Of a stretch of 7,446 nt of DNA, positions 1 to 6,893 are shown in pieces. The DNA comes from an uncultured bacterium (lineage in GTDB: Bacteria > Cyanobacteriota > Vampirovibrionia > Gastranaerophilales > Gastranaerophilaceae). The notes beneath the pieces were generated by a model. That model was not told the origin of the DNA. It did not search any database and saw only the letters and a program-made list of their open reading frames with translations. The translations under genes and the position numbers were made by a program. The stretch is taken from positions 1 to 7,446 of the forward strand of contig CACXAK010000060.1 in assembly GCA_902765655.1 (NCBI GenBank). The letters run 5' to 3'. Positions within the stretch are counted from its first letter, which is position 1. Each line of letters starts with the position of its first letter.

Positions 1-945
1 TGATGCATCGTTCATTAAAACATCGTGATTAGAATCAATACGCCCGGAAGACGCAATCAAAATTCCATCACTACCTCTGTTGGTAAGTTCTACATTACCG
101 TTAGATCCCATGTTACCGCTTAGAATAATTCCGCTTGTTGCAAGGTTATTTACGGATGTTACACCTGTACCATGGTTCATTACAGAACCTGAAACATTTG
201 TACCATTTACAGAAGTAAATGTAATTGAACCGTTATTTTTAGACATTGTTTTAGCAGATTTCATACTGCTCGTATTTACCAACTGTTCAAAAACGTTATC
301 ATCAAATGTACTTACAACGCCTGTTCCGCTTGCAAGCACTTTACCTGGAACATCAATTTTTGAAGATACTATATCAATATCTTTTGCGGCAAGAACCTTA
401 CCTGCAATTTTGACAACTCCATCACCTGCGTTTTTAGGATCTTTAAGGGCCGAATAATCTGCACTTGGGTTATTTTTATAATATTGATAAACAGAATTAT
501 TAGGCGTATATACACCTAACGATCCGACATTCAACACCCCGGAGGCCCCGACAATCATACCATTCGGAGAAACAAAAATTGCTCTGCCATTGTAAAAATT
601 ACCGTCACGCATTGAATTTACAACACCGTTAATACTAATTTGTTTATCAACAAGGTTTATAAATGTATTTATATCTTTTGAACCATATTTAAATATTAAA
701 TTTGCGATATCTCCTTGGCTCAAATCAAAATCCTGATACTTTCTCAAACCGATATCCGTGTTTTTTATAATTGCTGTGGGATCCAGGGTATAAGTTCCAT
801 TTTGCCCCGGAATCGGACTTCCGTTTGGGTTCGTTATATTCGTTGCAAAAGCAGAAATCATCATAGTCTGGTTTATCAGAAATAATGACGTCAATGCAGC
901 AGAAATAAGTCTTAAAGTTCTTTTTCGGCTATTCATTTTAAGCAT
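1..945 (-). CDS. Filamentous adhesin, LktA/haemagglutinin type (N-terminal part)
   Basis: This frame is open from the ATG at 945 to the window edge (315 residues, no stop), so the gene continues to the left. Residues 1-34 look like a signal peptide: basic start (RKR at 7-9, R12), hydrophobic core about 13-33, and an AFA site with cleavage after A34. Residues about 55-147 resemble the haemagglutination/two-partner-secretion domain, including INGVVNS (105-111) and SPNGMIVGASGVLNVGSLGV (126-145), which matches the family's NPNGI...G.INVGGL pattern. Residues about 175-315 are rich in Gly, Asn, Ser and Val with beta-helix-like periodicity, and no cysteine occurs. The start at 945 is preferred over the in-frame ATG at 936 because AAGGG (952-956) lies 6 nt upstream of it. 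The protein is probably exported and surface-exposed. No TpsB-type outer-membrane transporter gene is in the window, so the secretion route and adhesive role are inferred. The resemblance to LktA-family adhesins is from memory of the family. Confidence 0.8.
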   Translation of the reverse strand, partial: MLKMNSRKRTLRLISAALTSLFLINQTMMISAFATNITNPNGSPIPGQNGTYTLDPTAIIKNTDIGLRKYQDFDLSQGDIANLIFKYGSKDINTFINLVDKQISINGVVNSMRDGNFYNGRAIFVSPNGMIVGASGVLNVGSLGVYTPNNSVYQYYKNNPSADYSALKDPKNAGDGVVKIAGKVLAAKDIDIVSSKIDVPGKVLASGTGVVSTFDDNVFEQLVNTSSMKSAKTMSKNNGSITFTSVNGTNVSGSVMNHGTGVTSVNNLATSGIILSGNMGSNGNVELTNRGSDGILIASSGRIDSNHDVLMNDAS

Positions 946-951
946 AACATG

Positions 952-956
952 CCCTT
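952..956 (-). promoter_or_regulatory. Ribosome binding site of the adhesin gene
   Basis: The minus strand reads AAGGG, 6 nt before the ATG at 945 and 15 nt before the alternative in-frame ATG at 936. This spacing decides the start in favour of 945. Confidence 0.6.
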
Positions 957-1021
957 AAACAATAATTTTAAGTCTGTAAATAAAATATTTTGCTATCACT
1001 CACTTATATTATTAAGAATTA

Positions 1022-2479
1022 TTAATCAGAGGTCTTATATATAAAGAACTTTAATATTCCGTAGAAACAGTAGAATATAGCGATTGTTGCAAAAAACTGA
1101 ATTGTACCGTGGACTGAGATTACCCCAAGTTTAAACAAGAAATACAAAACAGTAGCAGGAATTGCAGAAATACCAATTCTGCATAGTGTATTTTTAGGAA
1201 TATTCAAATGGAAATCAGGAAGTACAACAATTGCAGAAAGAACAAAGTACAAGAAATTAGCTGTAAAAGTTGCAATCCCAACACCAACTAAACCAATTTT
1301 CGGAATGAAAATAATGTTAAGAATAACACCAACTATCCCTGATATTAATTTGATAATAAACTCTAAATGAGTTTTATTAGCCAAATGATACTGTAAAGTA
1401 GTATAATCAGTTAACCCTAGGAAAAATACCCCAAATGAAAAATAAGGAACAAGAGTACATGCTTCATGGAATTTTTCATTTGTTTTCAGCAATATAGTAT
1501 AATCCATACTGTACGCCGACATTATAGCAACAAGAGGCAACGCCAATAGCATATAGTAACCCATAAATTTTGTAATAATAGGTCTTACATCAATCTTTGC
1601 TTCATACATGTTGATTACACGAGGTATAACAGCTACTGTGAGCATTGCAAATAATGGCATTAAAATAGGTAATGTTAACCCATACCCGACACCAACAAAA
1701 GCAGCTTTTGTAAAACCGCTTATTCCACCCATTATAATTTTGTTACTTTGAGTGATAATCCAAGCACTAAGCGCAGTTGCCATAACAGGCAATCCGTATT
1801 TGATGATCGGAAGAATAAATTTCCACTCTACTTTTTGGAACTTAAAAACTTTCATAATATCGCACTGAACAAACAACAAAACGTCAATTAATGAAATTGC
1901 GACACCCATACCCAAAAGAATTGAAGCCGCACCTAAATTAAAGAATTTAGCAAAAAATACAGTCAAACCAATAGTTACAAACTGATTTAGAATTGTTGTA
2001 AATGAATACGACACAGATTTTAATTGCGCGCGTAATATCTGCTGCAATAATGCTCTTATAGCAACAGGAATAATCAGAAGCAAAACCGCCATAAAATACT
2101 TAAGTGGAACATGGAAAAAAGAATACATTGCATCTTTTAGCAAAAATGAAAGCCCAAACATCAAACACATATTAATTGTCAATATAGAAACAATCATTGT
2201 CATATATTTTGGCAAATCATTTTCAAGCTGATGCGCTCTGAAAAATCTTAGCCCCGACAGACCAACCCAATCGGAGAAAATGATACATAAGAAAGATAAC
2301 ATCGCAATTGAAACAGAATACAAGCCATATTGCTCTGTTGAAAATAAATTTGTATATATCGGGACAGTAATAACATTCCCAAACATCCCGCATAATTTTG
2401 ACGGTGCATATTTCAACATATCAGTAAATATTGCTCGCGTTTCTTTTTCTTCAAGCTCTTTATTAACTACATATTCCAT
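1022..2479 (-). CDS. Wzx-type oligosaccharide/polysaccharide flippase (MOP superfamily)
   Basis: This 485-residue inner-membrane protein is almost entirely hydrophobic segments joined by short polar loops; I count roughly 12-14 helices between about residues 29 and 480. The N-terminal pattern, KYAPSKLCGMFGNVITVPIY followed within a few residues by TEQYGLYSV, is typical of Wzx/RfbX-like flippases, which move lipid-linked sugar repeat units across the inner membrane for O-antigen, capsule or exopolysaccharide. The length fits the family (about 400-500). The start at 2479 is backed by TAAGGA 8 nt upstream, which also contains the rimO stop codon; the gap to rimO is 11 nt, so the two are probably co-transcribed and translationally coupled. 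No glycosyltransferase or polymerase gene adjoins it here, so the substrate cannot be named and no wzx symbol is given. A related MOP member such as a MurJ-like lipid II flippase is less likely from the N-terminal motif. Confidence 0.85.
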   Translation of the reverse strand: MEYVVNKELEEKETRAIFTDMLKYAPSKLCGMFGNVITVPIYTNLFSTEQYGLYSVSIAMLSFLCIIFSDWVGLSGLRFFRAHQLENDLPKYMTMIVSILTINMCLMFGLSFLLKDAMYSFFHVPLKYFMAVLLLIIPVAIRALLQQILRAQLKSVSYSFTTILNQFVTIGLTVFFAKFFNLGAASILLGMGVAISLIDVLLFVQCDIMKVFKFQKVEWKFILPIIKYGLPVMATALSAWIITQSNKIIMGGISGFTKAAFVGVGYGLTLPILMPLFAMLTVAVIPRVINMYEAKIDVRPIITKFMGYYMLLALPLVAIMSAYSMDYTILLKTNEKFHEACTLVPYFSFGVFFLGLTDYTTLQYHLANKTHLEFIIKLISGIVGVILNIIFIPKIGLVGVGIATFTANFLYFVLSAIVVLPDFHLNIPKNTLCRIGISAIPATVLYFLFKLGVISVHGTIQFFATIAIFYCFYGILKFFIYKTSD

Positions 2480-2487
2480 ATTCTTAT

Positions 2488-2493
2488 TCCTTA
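2488..2493 (-). promoter_or_regulatory. Ribosome binding site of the flippase, overlapping the rimO stop
   Basis: The minus strand reads TAAGGA, 8 nt before the flippase ATG. Its first three bases are the TAA stop codon of rimO (2491-2493). A ribosome finishing rimO therefore sits directly on the flippase initiation site, which indicates translational coupling. Confidence 0.7.
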
Positions 2494-3792
2494 TAAAATT
2501 TCTCCGTATAAATCATATTCATCTGCATCTGTTATTTTAACATCCTCAATGTCTCCCGGAACAACAGATTTTGGCGATACAGCATAAACAAGTCCATCGA
2601 CTTCCGGAGCATCATGCTCTGATCTTAAAATTACAGTACCTTCATCAGTGTATCCCTCTACGATACATTTTAAGGTTGTACCAATATATTTTTGGTTATT
2701 ATTTAATGAAATTTCTTTTTGAAGTTCCATTAACTTTTTATATCTTTGGTGTTTAATTTTTGCACTTACTTGGGGTTTCAAAGTATCAGAATAAGTACCT
2801 TTTTCACGAGAATACTCGAAAGCACCCATTCTGTCAAACTTAACATTTTTTACAAAATTATAAAGATCTTCAAATTCTTCTTCGGTTTCGCCAGGATAAC
2901 CAACAATCAAAGAAGTTCTCACCGTAACACCCGGAATTCTTTCTCTGAATTTCGAAACAAGCTTTTCATAATCCATAACAGGACGTTTCATTGCTTTTAG
3001 AACCCTCGGATGAGAATGCTGCAATGGAATATCTATATATTTGACGACCTTATCAAGATTTGCGATAGCATCTATTAATTCATCTGTCATCTGTGTCGGA
3101 TATGCATACATAATTCTTATCCAGCTTAAATTATCGATTTTATTCAACTCACTTAACAATTCAGGTAATGCCTGATGCCCATACAAATCTATACCATAAG
3201 ATGATGTATCCTGAGCAATAAGAACGATTTCATTAACCCCTTTGTCAGCCAGCTTCTTTGCTTCGGCAACAATATTTTTAATTGGACGCGAGACATATTT
3301 GCCTCTCAACTTCGGGATTATACAGTAACCGCATTCATAATTACACCCATCACCAATTTTTATATATGAGCTTGCGCCAACGGTAATTTGCTGTCTTTCA
3401 GCATCCTCGGGATAATTATATTTTGGACTATCCTGAATTATATCAACAAATTTACCTTGTTCAAAATTTTTCAACACTTTTATTATATCTGCAGGATTAG
3501 TAGCACCAATCATTGATGCAATCTCAGGAATTGCATTTTTTAATTCGGATTTATGTTTTTGAGGCAAACAACCGGTAACAATAATTTTTTTACCGGCATC
3601 AGCCATCTCCAAAATGCTGTCAACAGATTCTTTTTCCGCATCATGAATAAATGAGCAAGTATTTATTATAACAACATCTGCGTCATTTTCATCTAATGTA
3701 AACTTATACCCGTTTTTATCGAGTAAACCGAGCATTAACTCTGAATCTACAAGATTTTTGGCACAACCATGGTTTATCAAAGCGACTTTCAT
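2491..3792 (-). CDS. rimO: Ribosomal protein S12 methylthiotransferase RimO
   Basis: RimO is a cytoplasmic radical-SAM enzyme that adds a methylthio group to the conserved aspartate of ribosomal protein S12 near the decoding centre, using two 4Fe-4S clusters. The N-terminal UPF0004 domain carries the three auxiliary-cluster cysteines C10, C46 and C75. The radical-SAM CxxxCxxC is C150, C154 and C157 in GDGCNYECGYCIIPKLRGKY. RimO rather than MiaB/MtaB is shown by HGCAKNLVDSELMLG (8-22), CIIPKLRGKY, AQDTSSYGIDLYG, PLQHSHPRVLKAMKRP and a C-terminal TRAM domain with DAPEVDGLVYA. The 433-residue length is normal and the protein looks intact. The start MKVALINHGCAKN matches the family N-terminus, although no Shine-Dalgarno sequence precedes it. 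It is first in a leftward unit with the flippase and faces rlhA, another ribosome-modification gene, across a 78-bp spacer. Confidence 0.97.
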   Translation of the reverse strand: MKVALINHGCAKNLVDSELMLGLLDKNGYKFTLDENDADVVIINTCSFIHDAEKESVDSILEMADAGKKIIVTGCLPQKHKSELKNAIPEIASMIGATNPADIIKVLKNFEQGKFVDIIQDSPKYNYPEDAERQQITVGASSYIKIGDGCNYECGYCIIPKLRGKYVSRPIKNIVAEAKKLADKGVNEIVLIAQDTSSYGIDLYGHQALPELLSELNKIDNLSWIRIMYAYPTQMTDELIDAIANLDKVVKYIDIPLQHSHPRVLKAMKRPVMDYEKLVSKFRERIPGVTVRTSLIVGYPGETEEEFEDLYNFVKNVKFDRMGAFEYSREKGTYSDTLKPQVSAKIKHQRYKKLMELQKEISLNNNQKYIGTTLKCIVEGYTDEGTVILRSEHDAPEVDGLVYAVSPKSVVPGDIEDVKITDADEYDLYGEIL

Positions 3793-3870
3793 ATAAATAT
3801 TTTATCATCAAAACAATTTTCGCCCTTTAAATATTACGATAAATTTATAATTTTGTAGTAATATATCCCT
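3793..3870. promoter_or_regulatory. Divergent promoter region between rimO and rlhA
   Basis: This 78-bp, very AT-rich spacer separates the divergent starts of rimO (minus) and rlhA (plus), so it must hold the start signals for both unless transcription begins inside a gene. It contains a perfect plus-strand TATAAT (3846-3851) and a ten-base palindrome, ATAAATTTAT (3839-3848), overlapping it. I see no good -35 box for either direction and no Shine-Dalgarno-like sequence before either start codon. An operator role for the palindrome is possible but unsupported, because such palindromes arise easily in AT-rich DNA. Confidence 0.6.
3846..3851 (+). promoter_or_regulatory. Candidate -10 box for rlhA
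   Basis: A perfect TATAAT lies 19 nt before the rlhA ATG. Transcription would start near 3858, giving a leader of roughly 13 nt with no Shine-Dalgarno sequence. No convincing -35 hexamer sits 16-18 bp upstream (the spot reads CCCTTT). A second -10-like TAATAT at 3859-3864 would place the start at or next to the ATG. Confidence 0.35.
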
Positions 3871-5655
3871 ATGAAACAAGTTGAACTTTTAGCACCGGCA
3901 AAAAATTTTGATACTGCAATAGCTGCAATAAATAGTGGTGCAGATGCAATTTATATCGGAGCGAGCGATTTTGGAGCACGAGTAAATGCTTCCAATGACC
4001 TTGAAAGCATTGAAAAACTTGTAAATTATGCTCACAAATTTTATGTCAGAGTTCACGTTACCATTAATACAATTCTTAACAATGAAGAACTTATAAAGGC
4101 AATAGAATTAATCAAAAACCTATATATTATTGGAGTAGATGCAATTATTGTTCAGGATATGGGAATAATAAAAGCAGCTATTGAAAACAAAATTCCTCCG
4201 ATACAAATTCACGCCAGTACACAATGCGATAACAGTACAAAAGAAAAAGTAATATTTTTTGATAAAATGGGAATTTCTCGCGTAATTTTGGCTCGTGAAC
4301 TGTCCTTATCACAAATTGAGCAGATATGTTCAAATACGAAATGCGAGATTGAAACATTTATACATGGAGCACTATGCGTTTCATACAGCGGACAATGTTA
4401 TATGTCATACGCAAATGGAGGAAGAAGTGCCAACAGAGGAGAATGCGCACAACCCTGCAGAAAAAAATACTCCCTTGTTGATTCCGATGGCAAAATTTAT
4501 ATAGCTGACAAATATTTATTATCCCTGAAAGATTTTAATGCTTCAGAATATATAGAAAAACTTATATCCGCTAGAGTTAAATCATTCAAAATAGAAGGAC
4601 GGCTTAAAGACATTAATTATGTAAGAAATGTAACACTATACTATAATAATCTAATTAATAAATATGCAAAAAGAACATCTTCAGGAAAGGTTTTTACAGA
4701 GTTTACTCCTGATATAAAAAAAACATTCAATCGCAGATATACAGATTATTTTTTAAACGGGAGAGGGGAATTTTATAATTTTGTTACACCAAAATCAATG
4801 GGGGAACATATAGGTAAAGTTACCAAAGTTACCGATAAATACATTGAAACAGACACCAAATTAAAATTAAATGTCCAGGATGGTATTTGTTTTGACAATA
4901 ACGGTGAATTTTCCGGCTTTAAAATTAACAAAATTGAAGGAAACAAAATATTCCCGAACAAAATGCCTAAAATCACAAAAGAGACAAATCTATACAGAAA
5001 TTTTGATTTTAAATTTAACAGGGAAATTGAATCCGCCAAAATAATAAGAAAAATTGGAGTAATTTTTGAGATATATGACAATAAAATTACTGCAAAAGAC
5101 GAAGACAATAACGAAGTTACAATTAGATTTGCAAATACAGAACCGGCAAAAAATCCTGAAAAAGCAAGACAAAATTTAATTAAACAAATTGAAAAGGTCG
5201 GGAATAGTGATTTTTACGCTATTAAAACAGAAATTTACACTAAAAATATCCCGTTTATCCCTGTTTCTAAAATTAACGAAATCAGGAGAAATATACTTGA
5301 TGATTTAATGAATGAAAGAATTAATAAATATAAGCGTCCCTTGCAAAAGCCACTTAAATATACAAAATTTTATCAATCGTGTCTTGATTACAGAGGAAAT
5401 ATATATAATGACGAAGCTACGACTTTTTACGAAAACTCAGGTTGCAGCACTTGTAATAAAGCACTGGAGGCATATCAGAATATACCACAAAACACAGAGC
5501 TGATGAGATGCAAACACTGTCTTAGATATGCAAGCGGGCTGTGTTCAAAAAAAGTTAAATTTAATAAACAGCTATACTTAATCGATGAAACAGGTAAAAA
5601 ATATCCTTTAAAATTTGATTGCAAAAAATGCGAAATGGCAATATTAAAAAAATAA
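3871..5655 (+). CDS. rlhA: 23S rRNA 5-hydroxycytidine synthase, U32 peptidase family (RlhA)
   Basis: RlhA-family proteins hydroxylate a 23S rRNA cytidine (C2501 in E. coli) near the peptidyl-transferase centre, using an Fe-S cluster and prephenate-derived chemistry; 'peptidase U32' is a historical name. The N-terminal half fits the TIM-barrel-like U32 core: LLAPAKN (6-12), GADAIYIG (23-30), FGARVNASN (34-42), QDMGI (95-99), HASTQCD (114-120), ARELSL (141-146). The cluster ligands are C169, C176, C192 and C196 in the stretch from HGALCVSYSGQCY to NRGECAQPC. SFKIEGRLKD follows. The C-terminus has KHCLRY, GLC and LKFDCKKCEM as in E. coli RlhA, plus extra cysteines (C525, C528, C547). At 594 residues it is somewhat shorter than the E. 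coli protein (about 650). It starts without a visible Shine-Dalgarno sequence. It is a single-gene unit, divergent from rimO and convergent with the receiver-like gene 16 nt downstream. Assignment to RlhA rather than TrhP or UbiU/V rests on the C-terminal domain and the core motifs. Confidence 0.88.
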   Translation: MKQVELLAPAKNFDTAIAAINSGADAIYIGASDFGARVNASNDLESIEKLVNYAHKFYVRVHVTINTILNNEELIKAIELIKNLYIIGVDAIIVQDMGIIKAAIENKIPPIQIHASTQCDNSTKEKVIFFDKMGISRVILARELSLSQIEQICSNTKCEIETFIHGALCVSYSGQCYMSYANGGRSANRGECAQPCRKKYSLVDSDGKIYIADKYLLSLKDFNASEYIEKLISARVKSFKIEGRLKDINYVRNVTLYYNNLINKYAKRTSSGKVFTEFTPDIKKTFNRRYTDYFLNGRGEFYNFVTPKSMGEHIGKVTKVTDKYIETDTKLKLNVQDGICFDNNGEFSGFKINKIEGNKIFPNKMPKITKETNLYRNFDFKFNREIESAKIIRKIGVIFEIYDNKITAKDEDNNEVTIRFANTEPAKNPEKARQNLIKQIEKVGNSDFYAIKTEIYTKNIPFIPVSKINEIRRNILDDLMNERINKYKRPLQKPLKYTKFYQSCLDYRGNIYNDEATTFYENSGCSTCNKALEAYQNIPQNTELMRCKHCLRYASGLCSKKVKFNKQLYLIDETGKKYPLKFDCKKCEMAILKK

Positions 5656-5671
5656 TATATCTGATATTTAA

Positions 5672-6886
5672 CTATCCTAAATTAAATTCGTTGTACATCT
5701 TTTTCAAATATTTAGATAATATTTTTTCATTAAGCATATTTAAAGGAATAGTTTCGTCAGAATTCTCACACGAATCTAAACCTTGATGTTTAATTTTAAA
5801 ATTCAGTTTTGCAAAACCATCATAACGTATGATAAATTCGCTGAGTGCGAAACCGTTTTTCAGACAGAAAACAGATTCAATTTTATTCGAATATTGGCTC
5901 ACCTCAGCATTAGGCAGTTTATACGCAAAATCTTTTTCGAACCTGAAGAACAACGGTTCAATTAATTCAGATAGTTTCTTATTATACAATCTTTCAAATA
6001 ATTTAAAATGCTTATCTTTCGGTTTTACATTATCCCAATCATTAATCAGGTTTTCATTTTCAAAAGTAACATATAATTTATCATTAATCATTGCGGATTT
6101 TAAGCTGTTATTTAGAACCTTTTCAAGTTCATCAAAAGATTTAAGTCCAATTTTTGATATTCCTGAATGAATTTTTACATCTCCCATTGAAAAAGAAATT
6201 TTTTCAATAACAACCTGTGCTCCGGATACAGAAGTATCAGGCAACAGCAGATAATACTTACTTAGTCCCTGTATAACAATGTCAGTTTTACGAATATTCT
6301 TTTTAATATTTGCAGCTAATCTGTTCATCCCAACTTTTGTTTTTGATGCAGTATTAATGGTTAAAGCAATAAAAGTCCCATTTTTAATATCATTTAACTG
6401 TCTTAATTCATCGAATGCCTCATTTAATGCTTTAATTTTATAAAAACCTGTTTTTAAATTTATTGCATTCACTGAATTAAGAAAAATACTTAAAACTTTT
6501 AATCTTTTTTCTGCTGATAATACATTTAAAGCGTTTAAGACTCGATTACTAAGCATCTCAAAATAACTGTCTTTATCTACAAAATCATACACTCCGTTTT
6601 CAATACACGCCTTTACAAAATCGGAATCAATTGAAGATGAAACCACAAGAATTTTCGAATTCGGAGAATACTTTTTTATTGAAGTAATGCACTTATTAAA
6701 AACCTTTTGTTCATATTTATCCGAATCAATTAATACACAAACATAATCCTTATCACTAAAATAATTTTTTATATTGACTGCACTAACAAACGCATCAAAT
6801 TTTTCTCTTTTTAAATTTGAAGCACAAGAGGATAAAAAATCTGACACCGAATTATCTTCATTAATGATTACCAAATTTTCACTCAT
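5672..6886 (-). CDS. Receiver-like and degenerate GGDEF-domain protein
   Basis: This is a 404-residue cytoplasmic protein with no signal peptide or membrane segment. Residues about 1-120 resemble a response-regulator receiver: acidic pair E10/D11, candidate phospho-acceptor D54 in VLIDSDKYE, S83/S84 after a hydrophobic strand, and K105 in YDFVDKD. Residues about 145-265 resemble a GGDEF domain (TGFYK at 146-150 for LTGLYN; RKTDIV...LLLPDT at 199-218), but the GGDEF signature reads GLSKY (207-211) and the metal-binding Asp strand reads ALTINTA (174-180), so cyclase activity is unlikely. RKTD (199-202) resembles the RxxD inhibitory c-di-GMP site, with 4 instead of 5 residues before the signature. 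Residues about 270-404 form a domain I do not recognise. The start is 7 nt after the ftsX stop, with AGGTG 10 nt upstream inside the ftsX end. A signalling or adaptor role linked to FtsX is inferred from context only. Confidence 0.7.
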   Translation of the reverse strand: MSENLVIINEDNSVSDFLSSCASNLKREKFDAFVSAVNIKNYFSDKDYVCVLIDSDKYEQKVFNKCITSIKKYSPNSKILVVSSSIDSDFVKACIENGVYDFVDKDSYFEMLSNRVLNALNVLSAEKRLKVLSIFLNSVNAINLKTGFYKIKALNEAFDELRQLNDIKNGTFIALTINTASKTKVGMNRLAANIKKNIRKTDIVIQGLSKYYLLLPDTSVSGAQVVIEKISFSMGDVKIHSGISKIGLKSFDELEKVLNNSLKSAMINDKLYVTFENENLINDWDNVKPKDKHFKLFERLYNKKLSELIEPLFFRFEKDFAYKLPNAEVSQYSNKIESVFCLKNGFALSEFIIRYDGFAKLNFKIKHQGLDSCENSDETIPLNMLNEKILSKYLKKMYNEFNLG

Positions 6887-6893
6887 TTGAGAA

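Noticed and set aside
80..457. Plus-strand open frame of 125 codons.
   Set aside because: It is antisense to the adhesin frame, which has a signal peptide, recognisable motifs and a ribosome binding site; the plus-strand translation shows no domain.
946..1021. Possible promoter for the adhesin gene (TAAAAT about 19 nt before the ATG on the minus strand).
   Set aside because: No acceptable -35 box is found at 16-18 bp spacing, and TAAAAT-like strings are common by chance here.
4773..5108. Minus-strand open frame of 111 codons inside rlhA.
   Set aside because: Its hydrophobic translation is the usual antisense shadow of a Lys/Asn/Ile-rich AT-biased gene; rlhA is intact across it.
5641..5658. 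Inverted repeat ATATTA / TAATAT with a six-base A loop at the end of rlhA, considered as a terminator.
   Set aside because: The stem has only six A-T pairs and no following T tract on the plus strand, so it would be too weak; such repeats are expected by chance in this composition.
5657..5667. Short palindrome ATATC-T-GATAT between the convergent genes.
   Set aside because: A one-base loop cannot form a hairpin with this short stem, and there is no further support for an operator.
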